A DNA stretch of 64,000 nt, from assembly GCA_907163375.1 (NCBI GenBank), contig CAJQUW010016946.1:124001-188000 (forward strand). The letters are read 5' to 3'. A model generated the notes under the pieces. The model did not search any database, was not told the DNA's origin, and saw only the letters and a list, made by a program, of their open reading frames with translations. Below are positions 50,017-59,080 of the stretch, in pieces. The translations under genes and the position numbers were made by a program. Source of the stretch: Prostheceraeus crozeri (Eukaryota; Platyhelminthes; Polycladida; Euryleptidae). How positions within the stretch are numbered: the first letter of the stretch is position 1; every line of letters begins with the position of its first letter.

Positions 50017-51270
50017 ATGGAATGTAAAACCTCATCCCTTTGCTTATTTGATAGAACACCTATACAGACGGATATCATTAGAAATTATGTATCCATTCGT
50101 TATCCACAGACAAGTATCGATTCTGGTAGTGTCATTGAATTTTTACTACCAGGAAATGATGCTGAGTACATCGATGTAAATGACATCAATCTACATGTTA
50201 AGTTTAAGATTGTAGATAAGGACGGTACAAACCTTGACGATAAGGACAAAGTAGCCGTGAATAACTTGGCAATAGCAACGCTCTTCAAGGATGTATCATT
50301 GACCATTGGTGAAGCTTGGGTTGAAGGTGGTCAACACAGTTATCCCTATCTCGGTTATTTTTCAACAGTCATGCAGTTCCAGCCACAAGCACAAAAGAGT
50401 CACATGGCTGTTATGGGTTGGTGTAAAGATGAAGCTGGTGAATTTGATAGTGACAAAAACAAGGGATTTGTCACTCGTGAAAAGTGGACTAAAGAAAGTA
50501 GGGTGTGTGAATTATATGGTCCCCTATACATGGACTTTTTCCGTCAATCACGTTTCTTAATGTCAAAAGTAGACATGCGAGTTCATCTCTTACCGAACGA
50601 TCCTAAATTTGTATTGAATTCTTATGGAGCAAAGACTGAGTTTAAGATTGTGTTTGAAAGTGTTAGACTTTATGTGCGACGAATGACAGTGAATCCTTCG
50701 GTGATTAATGGTCACGAGATGGGTTTGAAGAAGTATGATGCTCTTTATGATGTAAATCATACTGAGATCCATAGTTTCACCATTCCTCGTGCGCAAAAGA
50801 GCTTTGTTAAAGATAGTTTGTTTCCTATACAATCACCAAAAATGATCATTGTGGGATTGATTGCAAATGATGCATACAATGGTAATATATCAAAGAATCC
50901 CCTCAACTTTGAACACTTTGGTTTAAATCAAATCGGATTGTATCGCGATACTGATTGCATTCCTAGTACTCTTTTTTGTCCAAACTTCGCTAATGGACAT
51001 TATTCTCACTCATATCAAAATACTATGGAGACCTTTAAATACTGGAATACTGATGACACAAATGGTTTGACCTATGATGAATTTGCTAAAGGTTATACAC
51101 TTTATGCACTTGATTTGACAGCAAACAATGAAGCAGGTGCTTCTTATCGTCCGGGCACTGCCACGAAGGGTCTTAAACTAGAATTCTTCTTTGAAAAAGA
51201 TTTGACGAAAACAGTCAGTGTACTCATCTATGCTGTGTTTGATTCCACCATTCGAATTAACACGTTTTAA
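50017..51270 (+). CDS. Major capsid protein candidate (intact)
   Basis: 417 residues from ATG 50017, the start matching element A's MECKTS. Landmarks: QTDIIRNYVS, IEFLLPGNDAEYIDVN, LFKDVSLTIGEAWVEGG, YGPLYMDFFRQSRFLM, FAKGYTLYALDLTAN, LIYAVFDSTIRI. It aligns along the whole length with the A protein without gaps large enough to break the fold. No stops or shifts, although the genes on either side, except the protease, are dead. Same caveat on major versus minor capsid as for element A. Confidence 0.75.
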   Translation: MECKTSSLCLFDRTPIQTDIIRNYVSIRYPQTSIDSGSVIEFLLPGNDAEYIDVNDINLHVKFKIVDKDGTNLDDKDKVAVNNLAIATLFKDVSLTIGEAWVEGGQHSYPYLGYFSTVMQFQPQAQKSHMAVMGWCKDEAGEFDSDKNKGFVTREKWTKESRVCELYGPLYMDFFRQSRFLMSKVDMRVHLLPNDPKFVLNSYGAKTEFKIVFESVRLYVRRMTVNPSVINGHEMGLKKYDALYDVNHTEIHSFTIPRAQKSFVKDSLFPIQSPKMIIVGLIANDAYNGNISKNPLNFEHFGLNQIGLYRDTDCIPSTLFCPNFANGHYSHSYQNTMETFKYWNTDDTNGLTYDEFAKGYTLYALDLTANNEAGASYRPGTATKGLKLEFFFEKDLTKTVSVLIYAVFDSTIRINTF

Positions 51271-51298
51271 TTGACGTTTCCGCTTCTTATACAAGTTA

Positions 51299-51760
51299 AT
51301 GAGTTGGTTATCTGATGCAGAGCTAGATAGAGTCGTTCAAGAACATGGTGATGAACGCACTGTTGCAGCATTTCGAGGTGTGTTTTCCATTAATAATATG
51401 GCCACAGTTTTACCAAAACCACCCTCATTCATTATCGTGAATACTGATACAGCACACTTACCCGGCAAACACTGGAAAGTTTTGTTTATTGATAAAAACT
51501 ATTGCGGCGAAATCTTTGATTCATTGGCCTTACCAAACTGTGATTATGTTACACGTTTCATGAACCAACATTCACGAAAATGGATTCGCAATGATTTGGT
51601 CTATCAACATCCCTTGTCTTCAACATGTGGAGCCTATGCCCTCTACTTGGTAATGCAACGACAACATTATGACTCTTTACATGACATTTGTAAACATTTT
51701 TCACATGATACCCTTGTCAATGAAAAGCGCATTCGTAACTTTTATAAAAGCCTTCAATAA
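51299..51760 (+). CDS. Adenain-like protease (intact)
   Basis: 153 residues, the same length as in element A, with H58 (GKHWK), D74 (EIFDSL), Q103 (YQHPLSS) and C110 (STCGAY). Its stop TAA is embedded in AATAAA (CTTCAATAAATATG), as in A. It is separated from the capsid gene by 28 bp rather than overlapping. Fully open in an element that cannot replicate or integrate by itself. Confidence 0.92.
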   Translation: MSWLSDAELDRVVQEHGDERTVAAFRGVFSINNMATVLPKPPSFIIVNTDTAHLPGKHWKVLFIDKNYCGEIFDSLALPNCDYVTRFMNQHSRKWIRNDLVYQHPLSSTCGAYALYLVMQRQHYDSLHDICKHFSHDTLVNEKRIRNFYKSLQ

Positions 51761-51877
51761 ATATGTACGATTAAAATTTGTTTTCTGTATTATACTTCAA
51801 TGGAAAAGTAGATGATGTGATTGAATAGGTTGTATTTATTCATCAAACATGAATAGGTAGAGATAAGAAGACATTGT

Positions 51878-52210
51878 TCACTTGCCACATTCATGCTTAT
51901 GAGTGTTGGTTTGTTGAAGGTAAGTCATGATGCGAGGATGTATACGTTCTCTATACTTGTTCCAACTTGAGGATGTAAAATGTATAACACCCCATTGATC
52001 ATGAAGAGCAATGAAATCTCGTCGAATAATGAAGAGACGTCCACCTGGAGGGATATAGTACATTGGATGATGCATTATATGTAAAGCATCGTGGAGGTTA
52101 TCCATTTGAAAGGGGGATAAACTTATTTTAACTTGTCGATGAGTATCGTAAAAGGTAATGCGTCGAGCCTTTCATGTAACGTGACACTGAGAAGAGAGCT
52201 TGGCAATCAT
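51878..52210 (-). pseudogene. PC4-like protein with one TGA
   Basis: In a continuous 111-codon frame from ATG 52210 there is a single TGA after 12 codons. The rest (KARRITFYDTHRQVKISLSPFQ...DALHIMHH, GRLFIIRRDFIALHDQWG, SSWNKYRERIHPRIMTYL) parallels the two PC4-like genes of element A, including the final W-x-K-Y helix. A single copy here versus two in A. Confidence 0.65.
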
Positions 52211-52275
52211 GGTTAGTTTTAGACACATCAAAACGTTTGCTTAGTCTTCTCGTTTAAGCAAGACATTCATAAGAA

Positions 52276-52749
52276 ATGGACGAAGTCATGTTAAGATTGA
52301 TCATCCTGTTATCATTTGCAATAGTAACATTAGTGGGACGAGGATTAGATGATGCAGTTCGTCTCATCAAATCACCTATTCATGCAACAAGACCTATTGA
52401 AGATGTAATTCTTTCCGGCATATCCGATCCTTGGCAAAATCATACTTACAAACTTTAGATATTACGTCAGCGAATGGGTCATGCGTGGGAAATGGTGTTA
52501 ACAGATTATGGCTTTAAGCGATCGCCTGCAGGTGGCATCGATTTGATCAATCCTGTTCGTCGCATTGTAATGGAATTAATAAATAGCTGCCGTGTGAGCT
52601 CATCAATAAAACGCGAAATATTTCATACCCTTGCAGATTTTAAACGTGGAAGACCAAGATATCAAGTCATATTTGGTTGTATCAACTATCGCAATATGAA
52701 AGAAGGTGGTACAAGCATACTTAGGGGAGTACATTATGTGAAGGGGTAA
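52276..52749 (+). pseudogene. Unknown protein with N-terminal signal, one TAG
   Basis: One continuous frame from ATG 52276 interrupted by a TAG at 52456. N-terminal hydrophobic segment (LRLIILLSFAIVTLVG), then a compact C-terminal part with conserved-looking blocks (HAWEMVLTDYG, GGIDLINPVRRIVMELINS, RPRYQVIFGCINYRN). I recognise no family. Absent from element A, where the PC4-like and WEVG genes are only 35 bp apart. An AAGCAA motif (52255-52260) lies upstream. Confidence 0.5.
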
Positions 52750-52815
52750 TCACTCTTAACCAAATTCCTAGGACGACAAAAAGTGCCTACTGTGAATAGA
52801 TTGAAAGCAGCAGTT

Positions 52816-52837
52816 CGTTATGTCATGCGACATAACG
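52816..52837. repeat. Perfect hairpin between unknown gene and WEVG gene
   Basis: Nine-base stem CGTTATGTC/GACATAACG with loop ATGC. It could act in either orientation as a protein-binding palindrome; no further evidence. Confidence 0.5.
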
Positions 52838-52872
52838 CCTACGCAAACGACGCTTTATGTTGATACTTTAAC

Positions 52873-54505
52873 ATGGAGTTTACAGCAGTGTTTCCCAGTA
52901 ATGCTCAACCTGAGCGATATGAAAATACAGCTGCCGAGTTTGAGACTGATTTAACACAGCCGATTGACTTAAATGGTGATTGGAAAGTGGCCCTGCAAGA
53001 TTTGAGCTATGTGAATAGTATAAGAACCATTGCAAATGAAGAGATGACATCAGGCACTGCAACGAATCAAGACTTGCACTTTCCAAAACTAGAGCGAAAT
53101 GATAAAGTACATACCTAGAACTTGAATGAACATGCAGCAGAGTGGAATTCTATTCCTACAGTAGACACCCGTCGCGGAAAGCGAGCTGTTGATGAGATTG
53201 TACATGGCCCTACTTTAATTATCACTGCAGATACAGACATACCCATTGCTAAAAATGCTTCTCCCCTGAAATGGAAACAACCTACAAACCCATCATTCCG
53301 TCATCGTTTAGAGCAATCATACTATTATATAAAAATTCAACGCCTATTGAATATTATGAATGATTTGGCAAAGGATCTGTGGTTCTGGCAGATGGATGCA
53401 AATCTACATAAAGTTACCCTCTACATGAGACCGACTACTATTTCCCATGGATTTTATGTGAGTGGACCTCTGCAAAAGATATTGAATCTTAAATCACGTT
53501 TCTTTCTACCTATCGCAAAATTTGCAGAAGTAAGAGGAGGTGGTGCCTTCCCTTTGAGAGCTCAAGTGTCCATGAAAGTATCAAAGCAGATTAAGAAATA
53601 TCCAAATTGGCACAGGAAAAATTTAATATTACCCTTCTTCCCCTTGATCGCATGCATGAGCGCTTTGTGCTTTTTAAATCTGGTGCTGTTGATGACTTGA
53701 TCAAACAGGTAAATGAAATAAATGGATTATCTATGTCCATCACTCGAGTACACAATAAAGCAAGGATTGATTTCCGAAATGATTATGAGGGTTCACATAT
53801 TGGATTTGGTCACATCAATTCTAAATTTCGAGATTTGTTCTCTTTAAAAACAGACGTCTTATGGTCATACCATGAATGGGGGAATGTGAAAATAACATCT
53901 GAACAGCAATCCGATTGTCGAATGGTCCTTTATTTCAAACGTACAGACCCTGTTTTACGTCCCAGTCTTACATGGAAGCCAAATGAAAAGTTACCGATAC
54001 CTCCAAAGCATTATAGCAATGGCTATGATGTTTGTACATACTTGAACAAGGTTGTATCAAATCTACAATCATGTCATTTTGACTATGATCGTAAGAAAAT
54101 ACCTTCTGTATCAGTGTACATGGTAAAACGGTCATTCACATTTCAAAAGAGTTGACAAAGATTTTAGGATTCAAACGTGACATATTCTACGACGAGAAGT
54201 ATTGTGGCTCAACATCCTTGTTCGATATGAATATCAATCACTTTTACATTTACACTAACTTTATCCATTCAAGACAAGTTGGTGGTCAAATGGTTCCACT
54301 TTTAAGATATATTCCTATTGACAGTGGCGACTTTGGTGTGACCATGCACAGGGAGTTACTGAACAAGGTATACATTCCAGTCAATGTATCACAATTATCT
54401 CATTGCAAATTTGGTATCTATGATGATAGGGGTAATCCTATTCAATTCATTGGTGGTCGTACTGTCTTAACACTTCATTTTCGTCATATAACATCAAATC
54501 ACTAA
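52873..54505 (+). pseudogene. WEVG-motif virion protein (three disruptions)
   Basis: From ATG 52873: FPSNAQPERYENT and LNGDWKVALQDL (family signature with WKVA), TAG at 53116, frame change near 53610, second frame change near 54152, then QVGGQMVPLLRYIPI and a C-terminal KFGIYDDRGNPIQF ... LTLHFR. Resembles element A's WEVG proteins along its length. Only one copy in B. Not functional. Confidence 0.8.
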
Positions 54506-54527
54506 TGTTGCGTGTGGCGCAGTCAAT

Positions 54528-54579
54528 GTCTTTTCTTTCTTGATTAGGTGGCCGTTAAGGCCGTGGTCTCATAAAGACC
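54528..54579 (-). terminator. Histone-type stem-loop plus purine-rich downstream element
   Basis: Minus strand: GGTCTTTATGAGACC (54579-54565) followed by AC, then CAAGAAAGAAAAGAC (54542-54528), like the histone downstream element pairing with U7 snRNA. The loop region is one base shorter than the canonical 16-mer. It starts 35 nt past the stop at 54615. Confidence 0.45.
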
Positions 54580-54614
54580 GTTTGGGGTATTCTCTGGTCT
54601 CATCAATGGGCTTT

Positions 54615-54794
54615 TCACTCCTGAAAGTCAGCCTCGTTTATGAAAGGCTCACTCTCAACCGTTTGTAGAGTGAGCTGCTTGCAGCCTTCAATCACTTGTC
54701 TCTCTTCCTCTTTTTGTTGAAACTTTCTCTCAACTTCCTTCTTCGTAGGAGTTGAGCTAGCAAGAGGTGTAAATGTTTCCTCTGTGTCGGACAT
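54615..54794 (-). CDS. Small charged protein, TATA-driven
   Basis: 59 residues from ATG 54794, the first ATG after the TATATAGAG box (minus 54834-54826). Thr/Ser/Pro-rich N-terminus (TEETFTPLASSTPTKK), then a charged helix (EVERKFQQKEEERQVIEGCKQL). No family recognised. Divergent from the gene at 54950, sharing a compact promoter. Confidence 0.55.
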   Translation of the reverse strand: MSDTEETFTPLASSTPTKKEVERKFQQKEEERQVIEGCKQLTLQTVESEPFINEADFQE

Positions 54795-54825
54795 GACTAT
54801 GATAGTGAAATGCAAAACACTCTTC

Positions 54826-54912
54826 TCTATATATGAGAATGATGCAGTGTGATTGATAAATGGCTGTCGTCCAATGAGAGAGCGCGAAGCAGGTAGAGAG
54901 AATCTATATAAG
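54826..54912. promoter_or_regulatory. Bidirectional promoter with divergent TATA boxes
   Basis: TATATAGAG on the minus strand (54834-54826) and TATATAAG on the plus strand (54905-54912) flank a CCAATGAGAG box (54871-54880). The expected plus start site (~54935) excludes the upstream ATG at 54922. Confidence 0.7.
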
Positions 54913-54949
54913 TGCGGTGCAATGACCATTTCCTCAAAATATCATTAAC

Positions 54950-55168
54950 ATGGATACACCACCGAACGCCTATGCCTTACTCATGCCCAATGCCCCACGC
55001 AAGAGGCAAGTGAAAACCATCTACGATGGTGAGGTCGAGCCGCTGCAGTTGGATGAGGAAATCATCATCATTTCCGACGATGAAGAGGACAGTAGTGATA
55101 CAATCAGGGCTGCCTTCCTGAGTGTGTCTCCAAAAGACGTCATGATGGAGCGGTGTATTGAGACTTAG
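54950..55168 (+). CDS. Small acidic protein with SUMO-interaction motif
   Basis: 72 residues from ATG 54950. Proline-rich N-terminus, RKRQVK basic patch, then DEEIIIISDDEEDSSD (about 36-51): four isoleucines followed by an acidic, serine-containing stretch is the textbook SUMO-interaction motif. Such motifs target viral proteins to PML bodies or SUMO machinery. AATAAA at 55271. No counterpart seen in element A. Confidence 0.6.
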   Translation: MDTPPNAYALLMPNAPRKRQVKTIYDGEVEPLQLDEEIIIISDDEEDSSDTIRAAFLSVSPKDVMMERCIET

Positions 55169-55270
55169 ACCTCTTCTCTCCTTATAGTCAGCCCCGCAAT
55201 CAAGAAGAGTTTGACTTAGTAGACGTCATGCACCGCATTATTACAAAACGTATTGCTTTTATTTCTTTTC

Positions 55271-55276
55271 AATAAA
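55271..55276 (+). terminator. Polyadenylation signal of the SIM-protein gene
   Basis: AATAAA about 100 nt after the stop. The rest of 55277-55688 holds nothing recognisable. Confidence 0.55.
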
Positions 55277-55688
55277 TGTATCATGACACTGTTGTTTTTC
55301 CTTCATATAAACTGCATGGCTTCGAAAGTATCATCGAGTAAGCATAGTGTCGATTGGGAGCTATTGTTAGCATAAGATATCCTATCATCTAGACACTTAA
55401 CACAGTTACTAGAAATCATTCAACATATGAAACATGATTTTAGGTGAAGCAACGTTATCTGAGAATGAGCCATGAGTTCTGCTTGTCACTCTTATACCAC
55501 ACGTATACAAAATCACTTTCTATCTTCTCTAATAGTGTGATCCCTTTTGATAGAAAAGTATACCAATAATAAATGTGTTAACTAACCGCATATCTAAATT
55601 CCTCCATTTATTTCCATTTCAAGATAAATACATTGCAAAACAAAGACATGTAGTATGTAGGTTTATTTATAATTGAACCACATATACT

Positions 55689-55946
55689 CTACAGCGAGGA
55701 AAAGTCAAGCGGAATAACCTCTAAGTCACTGTACACTTTATAACACCTTGGCCGTTTTGGAGCGTCGGGCACTTTTCTAACGCGCGTCGTTTTTGGCGTG
55801 AATTCACCATCAGTCCGCACAACTTTTTCAATGACAACTTTCTTGCGGGACTCCTCCTCTTGTTCACACTTGTCTTCATCCCACTCGTCAATGACTTCAA
55901 ATACTTTGTTAAAGATCTCTAAGGCAAGAGATGTACCTTCCATCAT
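55689..55946 (-). CDS. Small conserved right-end protein (intact homologue)
   Basis: 85 residues from ATG 55946 or 55943. FEVIDEWDEDK acidic part, then RTDGEFTPKTTRVRKVPDAPKRPR, then YKVYSDLEVIPLDFSSL. It matches element A 27300-27046, where an internal TAA is present. The TATA (minus 55991-55985, CATATAAAAG) with upstream TTCATTGTTGAAAA is shared by both. Ends with AATAAA on the minus strand (about 55657), not a stem-loop. Conserved between two otherwise diverged right ends, so probably important; function unknown. Confidence 0.7.
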   Translation of the reverse strand: MMEGTSLALEIFNKVFEVIDEWDEDKCEQEEESRKKVVIEKVVRTDGEFTPKTTRVRKVPDAPKRPRCYKVYSDLEVIPLDFSSL

Positions 55947-56268
55947 GAGATAGATGAGAATGAGAAGTGTTTCAATTTTCTGACTTTTATATGTTTTTCA
56001 ACAATGAATTCCTCAACAATCAATCAGAATGATTCTAATTTAGATGAAGACTACATTATCATTTTATCAAACTGTGTGGCATTAAAAACTTTTGTACAAC
56101 TTGATACACTTTCTGACTACGTTCACTAGTAAAGAGAGAAGTCTGGTGTTTTGCATGTGGTGCAAGGCTGTCCTCCCTTCATTCCATTCATCATTTATTC
56201 TTCCCCTCTGCATTCCATATCCGAAGATATGTGGCGGGCTTGGGACCGCTTTAGCTGCATTAGAAGGG

Positions 56269-56284
56269 AGCCCTTAAGAGGGCT
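56269..56284 (-). terminator. Histone-type 3' stem-loop in element B
   Basis: AGCCCT-CTTA-AGGGCT, perfect six-base stem (seven with the outer G-C), same CTTA loop as both copies in element A, starting 33 nt after the stop of the gene ending at 56318. Confidence 0.5.
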
Positions 56285-56317
56285 CATGGGACGTTCTCGT
56301 GATCGTAATCAGCCACC

Positions 56318-56592
56318 TTACTTTAGAGGGATTCTGCTGAGAGAGTCTTTAACTCTCTCTATCGTAGCAGCATCAACCTCTACTGCTACTAACTGACTAC
56401 TTGGGGGTGGTATATAGCCCCACTGAGTCCTATCATCATCATCGCCGTAATCAGATGCGCCTCTACGAGCAAGATTGTTAAAAATCTTTTCTTGCTCTTC
56501 AGCCCGCTGAAACTCTTGAAATAGATTTCTCGGCTTCAACCGAGGCTTGTCAGGAGAGCTGTCCAGAGTGTTCGGCGTCTTCCTGATTGAAA
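56318..56592 (-). CDS. Small acidic right-end protein, start unclear
   Basis: A frame reading RKTPNTLDSSPDKPRLK ... NLFQEFQRAEEQEKIFNNL ... GDDDDRTQWGYIPPPSSQLVAVEV. TATATAAA on the minus strand (56623-56616) predicts initiation near 56592, but no in-frame ATG follows; the in-frame ATG upstream (56680) precedes the TATA. A TTTCAATCAG acceptor-like site at about 56581 hints that a first exon is missing, so the start codon may be lost. No family recognised. Confidence 0.45.
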
Positions 56593-56615
56593 TGAAATTA
56601 AATGAGAGTCGGCGG

Positions 56616-56623
56616 TTTATATA
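56616..56623 (-). promoter_or_regulatory. TATA box of the 56.3-kb gene
   Basis: TATATAAA on the minus strand with a GGGG upstream flank, as in element A 29443-29436. Confidence 0.65.
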
Positions 56624-56885
56624 CCCCTCTGACACAAAGCCATGATTCAGACCTTTCTTATTTTGCCATGCATTTGACATGACAACAGTGGTTTTACCAT
56701 GTATGGGCATCGGCAGTCACCGTGCTTTCAGTTACCAACTCCCAGCACAAAGACGGGTTACCCTATGACGCGAAAAGGTTTGACGTCAATGCCTGCAGTA
56801 ACCGTCTCATTTTTTACCAAGTTACAACAAACAATAGACGTTGCCAACCCTGAGTTACTGAGGCTAGACGAGACTTCACAAAGAC

Positions 56886-59074
56886 GTGATAGCAAGCCGT
56901 AGAGAGGGATAGCAAGCCGTGATTTACAAGCGTTTTGCAATGGAGATGTTTAGAGGCCACCCATGACAAGATATCTAAGACTCAACCGATTGGCGTTCAA
57001 AGTGCTACGTTGAGAACTGTGTCAAATGCCCAACATGAGTTGCCCCAGCGGTTTCGGTCTAAAATATGACACACTCCCTTGCCACACTTATCACTACGGC
57101 ATCATCCGCCGTCCCGAAGGAACACCCTGTCAGTGGAATATTAAAGCAAAACTCTCCGTGTCTTGCTCGCTTGTATCATGGCAAGACATGAGAAGACTGG
57201 CTCAGACATCATTAAAAATCCTTTAGTTGACTTCAGCAGGGTCGAAAACCCAGAAAACCTCCAAAAATAGTGAATTTAAATTTTTCAATTTTTGAGCACT
57301 ACTAATGAAATTTTATAAGTAGTCTATCACTTAGGGCCAGGTCAATAGCAACCGAACCTTTTTTGAATCAAGTCAAACGGACTTGAAGAAGCAAAGTTAC
57401 AAGCCTTTAAAGTTTTGGAGTCTTTTATGGCCTGGAGACGAAGGCCATCTGCTGGCGAACCTTTAAGTCTGACGCCTTAGCTGATATCAGCAATGAAATT
57501 TTCTAAGTCGGTTTCTTACAGAAACCCGGAATTTGGAATGTCCGAAGCTATCATCGGAGCTCAGAGAGACGACCTACCTTTGACAATCGCTCTCCTCTAA
57601 ATGAAAAGTCTGTCGGTTCCCCGCTTATATAGTTTGTGGCGATCAGATGATGACGTAATATCCATCATCCAAAAGCTTTAAACCCGTCTATCTCCGGTTC
57701 TAGTGCTCCGATTGAGTTCAAATTTTGAGTTCCATGTTTTCTCGCTCTCCCCTTTCATTTAAGACATCCCTCGACCCCCTACGATGACCAGGAGCCGAGC
57801 TGAAAAAACTCAGTCGTTTTTTCAAAAAGTTCCAAAATCTTGGAAAATGCGCAAAACTCGATTTTCAACAGGCTCTCATTTGGAAACGAAACCTTCCACA
57901 CATCTGAAAAGAGTGGATCCTAGAGAACAAAGTGCCGTCTTGCCCGTAAAAGAAACCCGAGCTCTTCATTCGCTTCCAATCCTCCGCTATTGACCGCCAA
58001 AGGTGGCCACAATTAAACATTTTCAGGAAAAAATCTCATGTGGAGACCCAGTGTGAAGAAAATTTTCAACTTTTTCTCTCCGATTGACTTGAAACTCATC
58101 CTCTAGATGTAGAATGACACGCTGATTCCAAATCTGGTCTCTGATTTCCCGTCCGAGGCTTGGTTCACCCGCTAGAGCCGTTTTCGTAAAAATTCTGACT
58201 CTGTCGTTTTTTCACCAATGTCCCAAATTTTCAATGGCGTCTCACATCTAAAGGAAGGCAGATAGGAACAAGCCGTGTCTTCCACTGAATTTGTCTCGCT
58301 CCCAGCTTTCAAACGAGCTATTGCACGACTTTCTACGATCTCTAGAACCAAAGTTGGAAGTCTCGTTCCAGAGGTGCGGGAGGTCAGAACTTTTTCTCTC
58401 CGATTCAGCTGGAAACAAGTTCCTAACCCAACATTGGCCAAAACGTCCGAATTTGCACTCCGTTTTCCCATCCGAGCACTCTTTCATGTCGAAAAACGAC
58501 TTTTCTCATCCCAAAAGATCCAAAACCCGCCCTTTTCCAACTCTGACGTTTTCCTGCGATTTTCCTCCCTAAACCCAGGAAAATAGGGCCAAACTGAGCT
58601 TTCCACTGCATTTTTCTCACTCTTAGCTTTCAAATGAGCTATCACACGACTTTCTACGATCTCTAACACCAAAGTTGGAAGTTTGACAGGAGGGGGGGGG
58701 GAACGTCCTCAAAACTTTTTCTCTCCGATGTCGCTGGAAACATCCTTCCTAACCCAAAATTTCACGTAGATTCCGAATCTGGCCTCCGTTTTCCCATCCG
58801 AGGTCTCCTTCATGACGAAAAACGACTTTTCTCATCCCAAAACCACCAACACCCACCCTTTCCTCACTCTATCCTTCCGAGATTCCACCCCTTCCCTCAT
58901 CACTCTTCCTTCCTTCCTTCCAGAGGGGGGGTAGGGAACAGTTTTCTCCTCTCGGACCCATTCCTCCCACCACATCCTTGGCGACTTCCTTCCTCTCGCT
59001 AGAGGGGGGGCTGAGTCAGCATGATGACTCATCGTTGCACATTTTGGACTTGCGCCTGGGACGGGATTACTACT
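56886..59074. repeat. Right terminal inverted repeat of element B
   Basis: Reverse complement of 42023-44356, ~98% alike where compared, with a ~145-bp net length difference. Contains the mirrored inward promoter (TATATAAG minus 57631-57624; donor at 57577). The 56650-56885 stretch inside it shows nothing but a short direct repeat GATAGCAAGCCGT. Confidence 0.92.
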
Positions 59075-59080
59075 TCTGTT
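59075..59080. repeat. Target-site duplication of element B (right)
   Basis: TCTGTT, identical to 42017-42022. Confidence 0.92.

Larger units (their letters stand above)
42023..59074. mobile_element. Element B: degenerate Polinton/Maverick element, 17.1 kb
   Basis: Ends AGTAGTAATCCCGTCCC in inverted orientation with 6-bp duplications. Gene order core protein, ATPase, unknown, Cys-rich, integrase, pVI-like, capsid, protease, PC4-like (minus), WEVG matches element A. No polymerase gene is present and the TBP-like gene is absent. Frameshifts or stops affect the core protein, ATPase, integrase, pVI-like, PC4-like and WEVG genes, while capsid and protease remain open. Right-end small genes differ from A except one conserved pair. 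Confidence 0.95.

Noticed and set aside
57026-57226. 66-codon frame starting MPNMSCPSG, mirrored at 44036-44236
   Set aside because: Part of the TIR repeat family; other family copies do not keep this frame.
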